Assembly (NCBI GenBank): GCA_022432975.1
Contig: CM039504.1
Span: forward strand, 3,259,459-3,323,458
Source: Begonia masoniana
Lineage: Eukaryota; Streptophyta; Magnoliopsida; Cucurbitales; Begoniaceae
Length of the DNA stretch: 64,000 nt
Direction of reading: 5' to 3'
Of the stretch, positions 1-12,161 are shown one piece after another. Positions within the stretch are counted from its first letter, which is position 1; every line of letters starts with the position of its first letter. A program made the position numbers and the translations under genes. The notes under the pieces are model-generated. The model worked only from the letters and a program-made list of their open reading frames with translations, was not told the origin of the DNA and did not search any database.

Positions 1-725
1 TTTATTTGGTTACACTAATTTACAGTATTGAATTGAATGGACAACATTCCTTTTAAGTGATCTTCATTCCATTTCTAAACCTATGGAGTGGAATTTCCTT
101 TTTAGTCTAAAAGAATACTGTTTCTATTTTCAGTTGGAAAAAATCTGCCTTTATATTTAGCTCTCTCAAACTTCTCGGTTTGCTTTTATTTTTTTCCTGT
201 TTTCGCTAACTCAAAACAGGGAAAATCAAACATCTTTGAAACTATCGAAAGTGTGAAAGTAATTTTGTTCAAAAAACAATAGAGAGAGTCAAATAGAGTG
301 ATTATTAATTTAAAGAACTGGTAAATAATATTAAATTTAAGCCGGTTATTTGTAAACTTTGATAATCCTTTGGATGATTAAAGTTAATATTGGAGACTAT
401 TTGGTACTTAATGTTAATGACAGGGCAAATAGATCTCAATTAACTTATTGTTGTGCTGTTCTTTTTTAAGGTTCTTATTTCCTAAACTACATTTCATATT
501 TGTAGTTGTTTTCAACGGGTCGGGGCCTGTCATTGTCGTTTCTCTGTTTACTTTGTTGACACTGCAAAAAACACATAGCACAGCTGTTGCAGTTATAGGA
601 TTTTATGACTTTACTCCCATTGTCAAGGAAAACTTCATCTGGTTTTTTAAGTTAAATTTTTTTTTTTTGTCTTTTTCCCCCAAGATGTATCAAAGTTTCG
701 TTCTACTTATTTTCTTTGTTTACAG
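1..725 (+). other. Upstream intron of the LNK2-like gene
   Basis: AT-rich sequence with T-runs and many stops in the + frames, ending in a TTTACAG acceptor at 725. A 100-codon open frame at 448-750 runs through the acceptor and is rich in F, L and V, as expected of a translated pyrimidine-rich intron end. I see no exon here that joins in phase with the first recognisable LNK2 exon. Confidence 0.5.
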
Positions 726-2530
726 GCTTATAAGCATAAAAAACTGCTAAAAGGCCGGAGAAAGATAGAGGTTGGTGAAGCAAGAACAGTGCAAGATTTT
801 TGTGGTAATTGGTCTTCGTCAACTCATCCACCTAATCAATTTGAGACAAATTTGGCGTCACCATCAATAAAATCTCCTCCATCAAGTCTCACTCAACACA
901 GGCAGCTTCAAGGACCTCCATCTTTGCAATATCAGCACATGTCCAATGCTTTTCTGCAACATACTGCATATGGAACTCTTGGAAATCCATATCCTTCCAT
1001 GCCGGTGCTGTCTCATATCCAGCCGGGGGAACTTCAACATCAATCTTTACTCTCTGGTTATGACATTTCTCCAGGTCGTGTTAGTCAGACAAACAAACCA
1101 GTGGACTGCCCTGTGAACAGTCTGATCATGACTCCTCAGGAGAAAATTGAAAAGCTTAGAAGAAGGCAGCAAATGCAGGCAATGCTTGCCATTCAAAAAC
1201 AACAGCAACAATTTGGAAACCAAGTCCCTTGTAGCAGTCACTCTACCTCCCAAAAATGTCACGAAGAAACTCAAATTCAGAATTTTGAAAAATCTGATCT
1301 TGATGTTGAAGATATAAGCACCCTTCCTGCCCATGATTCAAAGCCTCATTTGGAACAAAATGACTCCAGTACAGTTTCTCTGGCTGTGGATGATTATTCT
1401 GTGGAGGATAAAATTCTTTACAGGCTTCAAGATATTATCTCAAAGGTATACGTGCTTGACTTATAAATGGATAATTTTCCACCTAGAATTACATGAAACC
1501 ATATTCCAATGCAAAAGCAATGTTTTGCTACAGTTGGACATCAAAATCAGACTTTGTATGAGGGATAGCTTGTACCGTTTGGCTCAAAGTGCGATGCAGA
1601 GGCACTATGGTAGTGATACAAGCAGTACTACTAAAAGCAGCAGGGATGAGCATGAAGTTGGTCCAAGTGGAGAAATCAATAGTCACAGCTGGTTAGTACG
1701 ATCTATATATTAGTCTTATCTAATGATATCATTCTTTTCTTTTCTTTTCTTTTTTTTTTATAAGAAGTGATTTATGTTGAAGGGGAAGAAAATACTAGAT
1801 AAAAGAGGGGAAGAATCCTATCTAATTATATAATTCTGTACTTGGGTTAGTGTCTTTACAATTTTTGTGCAATTAAATACTTTGTATAGCTTAAAAAATT
1901 AATCCATGATTTCTTTTACATATATTAAAATTAAATATTTTGTTCCTAGATCAATGTGATAACAATCTACAATCTAGACAAAGAAAACATTAATGTCGTT
2001 TTCTTGAATTTTACAAAAGAAGAATTTCATCATCCCATATATTGTCTTTTTGGGGAAAAATTGATATAGTAGATAGAGTATATTAGTTGTGAAATCAATT
2101 TCTAGTATTTTCTTTACTATTTATTAACTTATTTTTTTCTCCCGGAACCATATGTTATTGCAGGTATGCCGGAATGCCTGACGTTGAAACAGAGACCAAC
2201 CCAATTGATAGAACTGTAGCTCATTTGCTCTTTCACAGGCCTTTAGAGTTATCAGGAAAACAAGTGGATGGACCCCAATTGCCTATTTTCCCGAAGCTTA
2301 TGCAAGAAAACAAAGCAACGGGATTAGTGGACTCACCAAAGGGTTGCTTGGCTGGAACCTCGAAGGATAAACCATTTATTTCTTCTCAAGGATCAAAGAA
2401 TTCCTGCCCATCTGCCGACCCACAGAACCTGGATGATAGTAGAAGCAGTCCTTGTGCTGACACTTCAGAAAATGCATCACATAACAGGCCTGAAAACCTT
2501 GCAGCCGTGGAGGTTGAGGCCTCTCAATGA
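726..2530 (+). CDS. LNK2: LNK2-like clock co-activator, C-terminal exons (5' end outside window)
   Basis: Three exons join in frame: 726-1445, 1534-1691 and 2164-2530 (stop TGA). The first visible exon starts after a CAG acceptor in open frame, so the gene begins upstream of the window. LNK proteins are plant-specific co-activators that bind REVEILLE/CCA1-type MYB factors and drive evening-phased clock genes in the nucleus. Seen here: a basic stretch just after the acceptor, a Q-rich region with the block EKIEKLRRRQQMQAM that I associate with LNK2 rather than LNK1, then the conserved LDIKIRLCMRDSLYRLAQSA and NPIDRTVAHLLFHRPL blocks shared by the LNK family. No frame damage is visible. LNK1 is the main alternative. 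Regulation cannot be judged because the promoter is not present. Confidence 0.82.
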
Positions 2531-3579
2531 ACAAAATTGCATGTCAAAATTTTAACGAGGGGTAATTCTTTCCATTACTTCTTAATGTCTATGAGAGATT
2601 GTTTCATCCCAACCTTCTTTTAAAGTGGAATATTTCTTTCATTCAGCTGTTCGGATGTTGCAAAGTTGGTACAATCAATGGGAGCTTCAAATATCAATTT
2701 CCAATCTTCAAAGGAGATCAATAAAGCAGTCAGGCTTGCATGCTGTGCCGTTCAATTCCTCTGACTTTCGCGTTTAAGAGATATTGACCGACTCTTATAT
2801 ATTAGCTTATGACATCTTGATTATGTAATTTATGTCTTACGACCATCTAATATTCGAGTGTGGTTATGTGTGAAGATGCATAGGACTGAGATTCAGACAC
2901 TGACAACTAAGGTTTGTGGATAAGTATTTGAAATTTCTTAATGTGCATTTTTAGGGATCATCTCATTTTCTTCAAACCATGAAGGTTGATTGTAAAGATG
3001 AAATGGGTAATAGGTTTACTCTCTGGTTAGCTATCAAGGTTTTCTGTGCAATGACGTGAGAAAATTAGGGTTTCCAATCTCAATGTCCCTCGAAATTGCT
3101 AGGAGTTTGATGACGAATATTCAGTTAAACGTCAATAATGAATCAGTTGAGTGTAAAATTAGAGAATAAATATTCTATTAATCTCTCACTAAATCTGCTC
3201 GTTTACCATAAATTTATATTGAATTAATATGTTTACGTGTGGTACGATGATAACGTGCAAGTGAATATATGCGTGATGTATTGTAATTATCATGTGAATG
3301 AATGACTAAGAAACCATACATAAGATTCAAATATAATGTTAGAGGGCTCTTAGAACCCATCGAGATGGGTAATTGAAACAAAAAATTGTTCTTGATATTT
3401 GGGAAAAATATTGCAAGGTCTACTACGTACTACGATGGGCGTTTACCTCGTGGCTTCACCCGAATGAGATTTTGGATCAGACATTTAGGGTCGGATCTTC
3501 TTTCGAAGTTCCTTTTTTTTGTCTGTGGGTGTGGTTCTCGTAGTTCCATTTCCAAGGTCGGGGGTCTTACGGTCTTGGA
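2531..3579. other. Spacer between LNK2-like and SKIP5 genes
   Basis: Holds the 3' UTR of the LNK2-like gene (at least to about 2850) and the promoter/5' UTR of the SKIP5 gene. No coding homology, RNA gene or repeat with recognisable ends was seen. Confidence 0.45.
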
Positions 3580-6002
3580 ATGGAGGCGAAGCAGACGAAG
3601 AAGGTAACTGAAGAAGCAGGCGATGAAAGTAGGGAGAGGAAGTGGAAAAAGAGAGGGACTTCCTCGTCTTCTGTTTTCATTAACAATCTCGACGATGGGT
3701 GTCTCATGCACATCTTCAGTTTCCTCTCTCCCATCCCAGGTACTCTCTATCTCTTTCTCTACTGTCTCTTTTTTCAGCCACGGTTCATATTTGACTAATC
3801 GGTTTCTTATTCGAACTCTGAATTCTCTGCATTCACCCGTTGCACCTCGCTCGGATGTCTTGATTTTAGTTTTCATTCTTTTAGGATTAAGCTATGTGCT
3901 TGTTTGAGCTGGAGAATTTGTGTTGATCCCCATTTTTAGGGGAAAACTGAGTATTTGAAAATACTTGATTGGAATTCCGAACTATTCTAGATTCAGGTTG
4001 TGTAATTGATCAAACACTGGGAATTGCAAGGTTTACACTAATATTCGAACTGTCTTCGTGATTTTCAATTCTCGACCGATGGGTTTATTGACAATTTCCC
4101 ATGATTGTGTGCTTACTTCTCATTGTGCTTGAAATTCCTTACTAGCTTAGCTAACTTGGTCGTTTATCAAATGTTTGCCTAGTGTGGTTTATGCCTTTTG
4201 AGATTTGTATGGTATAATGTATTCTAGAGCTTTCATATAATCGTTTTATTAGCTTCGAAAACTTTTTAAATTCAAAAGAACAAAAGATGATTTTTTTTTT
4301 TCCGCAAACTCTGTCACCTATCGTCATTGAGTATGCAGATCGGTATAACTCCGCCCTCGTTTGCCACAGATGGCTTTACTTAGCTTGTCATCCTCGTTTG
4401 TGGTTAAGAGTAGACAGATCCCTCAAAGATTCATCCGAACCTGGTGTTTTCCCTAACATTGAGATAGCTGTAGCTGCAGCTAGGTAGGCAATGTTGACGT
4501 CTTTATTTAATTTTTTAATCAGCATAGCTTTGACAAAAATCTGAATAACACTTTGTTCCTTGTAGGCCTGGAGATACAATTCTAATTGCTGCTGGTGGAA
4601 GTTATCCTGCTTCCAATATTCAAATTAAAAAACCACTTTGCCTGGTATTTTTCAAACCCTATTTTCAATCTCGAGTTTATAGTTTTCCTGGATGAAATTT
4701 GTCTTTATATTTTTCAATTAAGTTATCAGGAACCATGTTTATTTTAGCCTCGGCTTTCCTCTGGAATTAAAAAATAGGAAAGAAACAAACAAATAGTCAT
4801 CAGTGAGTCTTTCTTACTAAGATGCTCAAAACCGAGAGGGTTACAGATATGTTAAATGGGAAGGTTGCAAAGCATATTGATAGGTGTTTTGCATTTTTAG
4901 ATAGTAAGGATCGATAAAATGTTAATATCCTGAAAACTGTTTGTAATGTTGTAGTGTTATTTTTTTCAACTATGCACCAGTTATGTCAAAATGGCTGGTA
5001 TTTATATCTGGAAAAGGGGAGGAGGGAAATGTCAACGATAATGAGTTAATGTCTGATCTCTATTATGTCTTGGGTCTATTATCTGTGATATGAATAGTAT
5101 AGTTCTTGGCTGCAAAGGGTATGCTGTCTTCTTTTTTACGTTTCTTCACTTAATATACATAATTTTAACAATAAAAAATGAAGTATGTGCCAGATAAACA
5201 TTGGGTGAATGGGAGTGATGAAGACAGGCTGAAGTTTATTTTTGATTTTTCAAGGCTCTCTAAAATTTCTTCTTCACCAACAACGTCGACAGTTATGGTT
5301 ATCTAGTTTTTGAAGTTGTTGGTACAGCTTGTCCCTTCCTTGATCTATTTTTAATTGTTGAGAAACTTGGCTGTAGTCATCAAATGAACTGAATCATCAT
5401 TAAACATTGATTGAATTGAAGGTTGTCCCAACTTTCTGACTTAAAACTTGAAAAGAAGGATGAATTTCTAATTTCTGTCTTAATGGACTTTCTTCAGATT
5501 GGTGGAGGTGAGCTTCCTGATGATACGACACTTGTCTGTCCTCGTGGAGCTGAAAGGTACGCAATTGATAACATTTTTTGGTTTTATGGGGAGCGTCTTT
5601 ATGGGCATATAGCATCATGTATATGGACAAAATACGACTAGTTTGCCATTCAATTATGTCCACAGTGCATTAGAGTTCCTCTGCACAAGCAAACTGGCCA
5701 ATCTAACAGTGAAGGCAGAGCTCGGGTGTTGCCTTCTTCACAAGAAAGGAAGACTAACAATTGATGGATGCATTCTTCAATGTGAATCAAACCCTCTAGA
5801 TTACCTTTCCTGCCCAATCGTCACCACTGCCAATGGCCGTAATTCATTCCCCTCCGCCGTCAAGTCCACCCGCTCGGACGGAGTCTCCGTCTCCCAAACC
5901 CGGATAGAAGGAGGAGCAAAAGCCGTCCTAACAAGCGGAGACTTGGCTTTGCAGCGGGTTCGAGTCATTTACGCTCGAACTTGCCTTATTTTTCTGGTTT
6001 GA
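3580..6002 (+). CDS. SKIP5: F-box protein SKIP5
   Basis: Five exons give about 259 residues: 3580-3739, 4339-4483, 4566-4644, 5498-5556 and 5666-6002, all GT-AG with matching phases. F-box proteins are the substrate receptors of SCF ubiquitin ligases and bind ASK/SKP1; SKIP5 was named as an SKP1-interacting partner. The N-terminus is charged and basic. An F-box follows (LDDGCLMHIFSFLSPI, then YNSALVCHRWLYLACHPRLW) across the first intron. The remainder (GDTILIAAGGSYPASN, IGGGELPDDTTLVCPRGAE, LTIDGCILQCES) resembles the parallel beta-helix/pectin-lyase-like region of SKIP5. The chosen ATG starts the first open frame before the F-box. The frame is intact and the exon order typical. Substrate unknown. 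Confidence 0.88.
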
Positions 6003-6300
6003 CGTTGAACAAGAGACACAAAGCTGAAGTTGTTTGTAAAAATCATGTGATTGTTTCGTATTTATTTTCTCATTGTAATAATTATTTTAGATTTAATAAT
6101 TCTCCCGCTAATAAAAATTAAAAATATTTATTATTTTTAATTTAAAAAAAAAATCAATATAATATAATAAATCCCTTCCGTACTACGACGCGCCAAGGAG
6201 GAAGTGGGGGTGGGGTAGACAGACTCCTGATATTTCTTTCCCATTTGCGGTCATTTGATTGGTTAAGGGGGGAAGAGTGTAGTGGGACCCAGATTCTTCT
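6003..6300. other. Spacer between SKIP5 and SINAT genes
   Basis: AT-rich 3' flank of SKIP5 up to about 6170, then GC-richer promoter sequence before the pyrimidine-rich 5' leader of the SINAT gene. No coding signal. Confidence 0.4.
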
Positions 6301-7642
6301 CTTTGTCTTTGCTGTCAACTGTGTTATCTCTCTCCACTAATTTCTCTCTCCTCCGTCTTCTTCTCTCCTCCCGTCCTCGTCTCTCTTTAAACTCATTCAT
6401 TTGAAATTTCTTCGGTCGGAACTGCACTTTCTTCTTTATCTTCTCATTCTACTGGCCGAACTTGATTGTTTCGTGCCTTTACCGCGCCGGATTGTGCTTT
6501 CCCTGGTTACGCGTCTCTAGGTTTTATTTTTTTCGGAATCTCCTTGAGGTTTTCATTCAATTTTGAGGTACTTTCTTCTTTTTTTGTCTTTGCTGATTTT
6601 TTGGTTGGATTTTTATTTTCAGTTGGCTACCACTAAAGTAGATTTTCTGTTTTGAATATTCCAGATGATTGGCTAGTTCTTTCTTTACAATGTCCGCGTT
6701 TTTTAGTCAAGGACTAATATATTCCATTTGAGCATGCCGATTTATAGTGTTTTTTTTTCTCTTTCTTCGATTAACTTCTTCTGCTCCTCTACAGCCTTGC
6801 ACGATGTTTTTACTTTTTTCTGGGGTTGAATCGCGCATTTTAATTTTCAGGATAGGATATTTATCGCTGAATAATGAAATAATTATGGACTCGTATTGTT
6901 GTGTTGTTGCTCAATTGTATCTGGTTTATGTCTTAGAGAGGATATTTAAGTAGGTCGAGGAGTTTAAACTGGTTGTTACTTATTGGAAAGAAGGCTGGAA
7001 GTCCTTCTTGAAGCGAAAGTTGGAGGTATGATTTTATTTGAATTGGTGAATCTAGTTTCTTTCGCATCAATTTCGCGATTATGCTTGTTATTCTAGAGAC
7101 ATGTTTTGCCACTGTTTTTGTGTCCTGTGATTGTTTGTGAAGAATTGAATATATAATGCTAGATGTTCTGGTTAAAACAACGCCATATTTTTCTTCTTCT
7201 TTTTTCTCCTTTTATGATGTGGGGGTTATTGTGTTAGATGTTGTAAGCTGCTGGTTACTCTTTCGCTCCAAGTTGATAACCTTGCAGCAGTCTTACTTTT
7301 TTCATATAGCTATAATAGAAACCTATTTAGAGAAAGATATCTAAGTAACCGCAAGTGCGAATGGAATTTTGAAAGCGTACATTGCAAAATCACAATGTAT
7401 TGATAATTATCTACCATTTTTCCTGGCCTAATAGAAGAGATATTTTGTATTTTTCATCAGTAAATTTTTTATAATCTAAGATAGGGAAACCATAGATTCT
7501 ATTTACTTGATTCACACTTCAGAAATAATTATTTTTCTTTGCTACTTGACAAGTTTTATTCTGTAAATTTTGCAAGACTTATAAATTCAAAGATGTTCTA
7601 ATTAATATCTCTATGATTGTTGTCACGCAGCACAATAAAACT
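6300..7642 (+). promoter_or_regulatory. 5' leader and leader intron(s) of the SINAT gene
   Basis: A CT-rich leader runs to about 6567, where TTTTGAG|GTACTT looks like a donor. The matching acceptor GCAG is at 7630, followed by CACAATAAAACT and an ATG at 7643. A possible second non-coding exon ends near 7026 at TTGGAG|GTATGA. The short open frames in this stretch are T-rich intron translations. Confidence 0.5.
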
Positions 7643-9692
7643 ATGGCGTCTGGCAACTGGAATTCCATACTTTGAAGATGTGAGGAGTAAACCTGAGGTT
7701 GTTGACCCTCCTCAAAGTGAAGATATGATGGATGTTGGTGAAAACGTGAATGATCCTGCTCAAAGCGGCTCAAAACCTAACTTGACTGTTTCTAGCAGTG
7801 TTCGGGACCTGTTGGAATGTCCTGTGTGTTTAAATGCTATGTACCCTCCCATTCATCAGGTGTGTTTTTCTTTGATTTGGTTAATAATTTTACAGGACTT
7901 ACTGAACTGCATCTTGATGGTTTTTTTTTTTTTTTGCTGTAATAATTTGATTATTTTTATTTCTTTCCACGAGGTCTTCTTTAAACCAATCAACTAATAA
8001 AGATTAAAAAATTAATTTTTTTGGTCGTTGATGATGGTAATGTTAGTGGAAGATGAGATATGGTCATATGAACCATGTCTAAGAAGTGGCACAAGGCATG
8101 ATGAGATACACTACTTCATCAGGTCACTTCTACAGAAAACACTACCACTTTATGGACAAAATTGAATAGCTGCACTGGTGACAAACACACAATCATAATG
8201 CACTTCCATTCTGTAGTCTGTTGCTACTGTTTGATATTATTTTCTGGTTGGAGTTTGAAAATTGTGGCTTGTCCATTTTAGATTACCTTTTTTTCATAGC
8301 AGCTCCCCAATTTAGTCATTTATGTTGCAAACGAGTCATTGATGGTATTCTTATAACTTTTACAGTGTTCAAATGGTCATACGCTGTGCTCTGGTTGCAA
8401 GCCCAGGGTGCACAACCGGTGCCCCACTTGTAGGCATGAACTTGGCAATATTAGATGTCTAGCGCTGGAGAAGGTGGCTGCATCTCTAGAACTTCCATGT
8501 AAATACGAGAGCTTCGGTTGCTTGGGCATTTATCCTTATTACAGCAAGCTTAAACATGAATCCCAGTGTGTTTATAGGCCTTATAATTGTCCCTATGCTG
8601 GATCAGAATGTACAGTCATTGGTGATATACCTTATCTGGTGTCACACCTAAAGGATGATCATAATGTTGATATGCATACTGGCAGTACTTTCAACCATCG
8701 TTATGTCAAATCAAATCCACAAGAGGTTGAAAATGCCACATGGATGCTGACGGTATTGTCTGCTGTTCTATTATTGTCTTCTCTTTTCATCAGTGTTCTG
8801 TCCACTGTTTCTCTGATAGATTCTCCACTATTCTTATTTCAGGTTCTCTTGTAGTAAGTTTAAAAGAAAATATTAAGGGTTTTTCATATTGATCTGATTA
8901 TGTGCCTCAAAATCTTAGGATAGTGATAGTTGTCCTAGACGACTCTATTCATATTTTTCATGGTCTAAACATCGTATATGCTTAGAAACTATTGTTTGTT
9001 TTTGCTTTCTATTCTATTTGCCAGACATTGCAACATTTTGAGTTGTAATTAACACTTTCTCGAGTATGAAGATTTTATCCTCCATATCTTGTAAAGAATA
9101 AAAAAAACAAATGCATTAGGGTTTCCATGCATTAATATTTGTGTTGTAGGAGGATGGAAGCAGAAATATCATTAAAGTATTGGTTCGTAGTACATGGTTA
9201 ATTAAGATCGATTGTTACATTTTAAATGCTGAATCAAGACTAGCTTTTTCTCTGGGGACAATTATATTTGGTGTTTTTTTTTTGTATACTTGTTTGTTTT
9301 TGGATAATAATTTTGTCATAGATGTTTCCTAGATACTCGACTGGGGCATTTTCTTTCAACTTGTTTTTAGGTTTTCAGCTGCTTTGGGCAGTACTTCTGT
9401 CTGCATTTTGAAGCATTTCAGCTTGGAATGGCTCCTGTCTACATAGCTTTTTTGCGTTTCATGGGTGATGATCATGAGGCAAAGAACTACAGCTACAGTC
9501 TGGAGGTTGGGGGAAATGGAAGAAAGATGATTTGGCAAGGAGTTCCAAGGAGTATTAGGGACAGTCCATCGTAAAGTTCGAGACAGTTTTGATGGTCTCA
9601 TCATCCAACGCAATATGGCTCTCTTTTTTTCAGGGGGTGACCGGAAGGAATTAAAGCTTAGGGTGACGGGAAGAATTTGGAAAGAACAGTGA
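7643..9692 (+). CDS. SINAT-type RING E3 ubiquitin ligase (frame disrupted twice)
   Basis: Coding exons 7643-7859, 8366-8752 and 9371-9692. SINAT proteins are dimeric RING E3 ligases that ubiquitinate targets for degradation by the proteasome. Visible in order: RING Cys/His pattern (ECPVCLNAMYPPIHQ, CSNGHTLCSGCK, CPTC), SIAH-type zinc finger (CKYESFGCLGIYPYYSKLKHESQC), and the SINA/TRAF-like substrate domain (FNHRYVKSNPQEVENATWML onward). Two faults: the ATG with best context (7643) reads only ten codons to TGA at 7673, while the family frame (IPYFEDVRSKPEV) is one phase away, so the first in-frame ATG is 7725. In the last exon an extra C at 9566-9567 brings a stop at 9572, about 40 codons early; beyond it the family C-terminus continues in the shifted frame to a TGA at 9690-9692. 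Either assembly indels or a decaying copy. Confidence 0.85.
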
Positions 9693-9966
9693 CAGCACTA
9701 ATGTCATCTTTGATCTGGTTTATTGTTACCCATCCTTCAAAGTAAGGTCAGATCCTTTCTTGATTTTACCATTGTTGTATCTACGTATTTTTTCTTGATC
9801 AGTTGGGAAGCAAAACTCTCTTTGCTCGACCTTCCAAGTTCCATGAATTTTAAGGTCTACCCATTATTATTTGTTACATTAATGAAAAGTTGTTTTCTTC
9901 TAGGGACTCAATATCTTCTGCAGAAAATGCTTGTTCATCTTCTCCAACTGTTAGAATTTGGGATAT
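9693..9966 (+). other. 3' flank of the SINAT gene
   Basis: Non-coding sequence, probably 3' UTR, ending at the 5-bp target site GATAT of the following LTR. Open frames here match no family I recognise. Confidence 0.4.
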
Positions 9967-11869
9967 TGTAACGCCCCCAGTTTTTAATTTTTAATTTTTT
10001 TCCAATTTGAAAATCCTAAAAAATTTTTAGGTTTAAATTCGAGCGTTAAAAACATAATTTCAGAATATTGAAATCCTCTTTAAATAATAACTTAAATATT
10101 AAATATGTAAAATCTTAATCAAAATTTCAAATTTTAAATAATCTTGTCATAAATTGAAGATAAATACATAATTAAAATAATTTATGAAACTTTAAATAAA
10201 ATTCAACGTAATTTATCCAGAGTTAAAAATATAAAATATCTTCGAAAACAGAAAATACTTATTTAAGTCAAAAACATTTTCTTCTTCTTTTGTATGCTCG
10301 CTTGTCTCTATAAAGTTTTCGATCAAAGTCATTTCTTCTTCAAATTAAAATTCACCTATATCACAAAATTACAAACTATGAGAATAATTCAGTAAGCAAA
10401 AATACGTGAATGTGTAAAATTAATATTATATTTTACTGAATCCTGTCTTAACAGTTACATACTGGTTATAACTCATTTTTCAACTTTCATTCAGACTTAG
10501 CCATCTAACTGTCGTTCAAGCTTTGTCATCTTACTTTCGTTTAGGTATAATTATCTCATTGTCATTCAGGTGTAGTCATCTCATTTTCGTTCAGGCGCAG
10601 TCATCTCATTTTTGTTCAAACTTAGTTATCTCATTGTCGTTCAGACTTTGTTATCACATATTTTTCATCAATTCCACCGTATTCACACACATACAAAATG
10701 TCATACCAATTTTATCTTTATACAATTATATGTCAATGTCTAAATATACGTGCTCAAATATCATAAATATGTAATAAAATAATTATAAGAAAATAACATA
10801 CGTTTGTGATGTAGAGTAGTAGCCAAAACGTTGAAAACGTGGTATTTCACTTACTTGAATTCCAAGAGGGTAGGGTTATCGAGATTTTTCCAGTATTCCA
10901 AATAATATCATGTTTAATTAAAATATTGGTATTAAAATCTCACTTAAATAAATTCTATTTCAAAATCATCTGGGCAGAAATTCCTTACGTGCGCTCTTAG
11001 GTCGAATTATATTGATTAGAATGACTTTCGGAATCTTCATGCCTAAACAAAATATTCGATATTAATTTTTCACTTTAATAAATCCATTTCACAGGGATTT
11101 AAACAGAAATTCCTTACTGGTTTATTCTTTAATCGATTCAGGTCAATCGGGTCGAAATTTGGATCGGGTCAGTTCAGTTGGACCAGATTTAGTTCAGTTG
11201 GACTGATTCTGGTTCGGCTGGGCTGGTTCGATTGGGTCATCCTTTAATAAACCGAGTCAGATTTTTTAAAGAAAACCTAAACCCTTTCTTCTTTTTCCTT
11301 CCGTCTTCGCAACTCTTTTGTTGTGCACACTCGAACACTAGAGAGTGTTATCTTCAAAGAACGGTGGACACTTCGACCGAGAGAAGCTTTGTCTAAGCTC
11401 GGCCGCTCGAGTGGAGCTTGTGGCTGCGACTGGCTGGCTTTCGGAGACTGGAAGTCGAAGGCAAGACTTCTTTGAAAGAACTCGGGAGGGAGAGAGAGAG
11501 AGAGAGCTTCCTGAGTGCTCGAGAGAGAGATCTCGGTGTGTTCTTCACCTTCACCAAACTTCTCCATTTATAAGAGAGTTTTTAACTAATCTCCCCTTCA
11601 AAATTCGATGTCAATCGAATTTTCAGAGCTGGTCGCCTGCCTCCTCGAATAATCTTTCAGATGACTTCTCGAATTTCCAGAGGCTCTGTGGACCACAATT
11701 AACAGAAAATCTGATTTCTAGTCGAATTTTCAGATGGTTCTGGATGAAATCGAAAATTGAATCAGATTTTGCTCTGATTATTGAGATTTAGGGCTAAAAT
11801 CTCAAATTATGTTTAATTTAAAAATTTCAAATTTTAAATTTTGAATTTACGTAACCCTGAACTATTAGA
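9967..11869 (+). mobile_element. Solo LTR, copy 1 (TGTAACGCC family)
   Basis: A 1,903-bp block starts TGTAACGCC and ends CTATTAGA. It is flanked by perfect 5-bp direct repeats GATAT (9962-9966 and 11870-11874), as left by LTR-retrotransposon integration. The terminal CA is changed to GA; copy 2 at 60275-62454 keeps TACA. It has no gag/pol, primer-binding site or polypurine tract, so it is a solo LTR or LTR-only derivative. It contains a degenerate 24-25-bp tandem repeat (about 10490-10655) and, near the 3' end, a segment shared with copy 2 that includes CGGCCGCTCGAGTG. It lies between two convergent genes, SINAT (+) and UMPS (-). Confidence 0.8.
10485..10660 (+). repeat. Degenerate 24-25-bp tandem repeat inside solo LTR copy 1
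   Basis: About seven units on the theme CATCTCATTTTCGTTCAGG, diverged from each other. The same theme occurs with more units at about 60834-61055 in copy 2, so copy number differs between the two LTRs. Confidence 0.75.
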
Positions 11870-11874
11870 GATAT

Positions 11875-12161
11875 ATGTCTAGGATGGCTTGAAAATGAAA
11901 GTGACTTTTGCCTTGTTTGTGTAATATCTATTATCTAACAATATTTTAGGATTGTGGCCCCAGTCATTTGAAGTTATCTGATGATGGGCCATTATAACAT
12001 TAAATGTACAAAACCCATAATGTAATGTAGAACCCATTATTATAATATGATGACAAAATTGTTGGATAAAGTAAATATGTCCCAAAAAAACAATCTTTCG
12101 AACATCACGTGAGCTTAAGAAATGGAGGGCATCTGAGAGAAACAGGTTGTGAATGAGAATC
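11875..12161. other. 3' flank of UMPS after the LTR
   Basis: Non-coding AT-rich sequence between the LTR target-site copy and the UMPS stop codon. Contains no supported gene. Confidence 0.4.

Noticed and set aside
448..750. 100-codon frame at the window start
   Set aside because: F/L/V-rich translation of a T-rich intron that crosses the LNK2 acceptor.
10523..11791. Several 80-150-codon frames in solo LTR copy 1
   Set aside because: They follow the LTR tandem repeats and GC-rich 3' segment, have no family match, and similar frames in copy 2 differ by stops.
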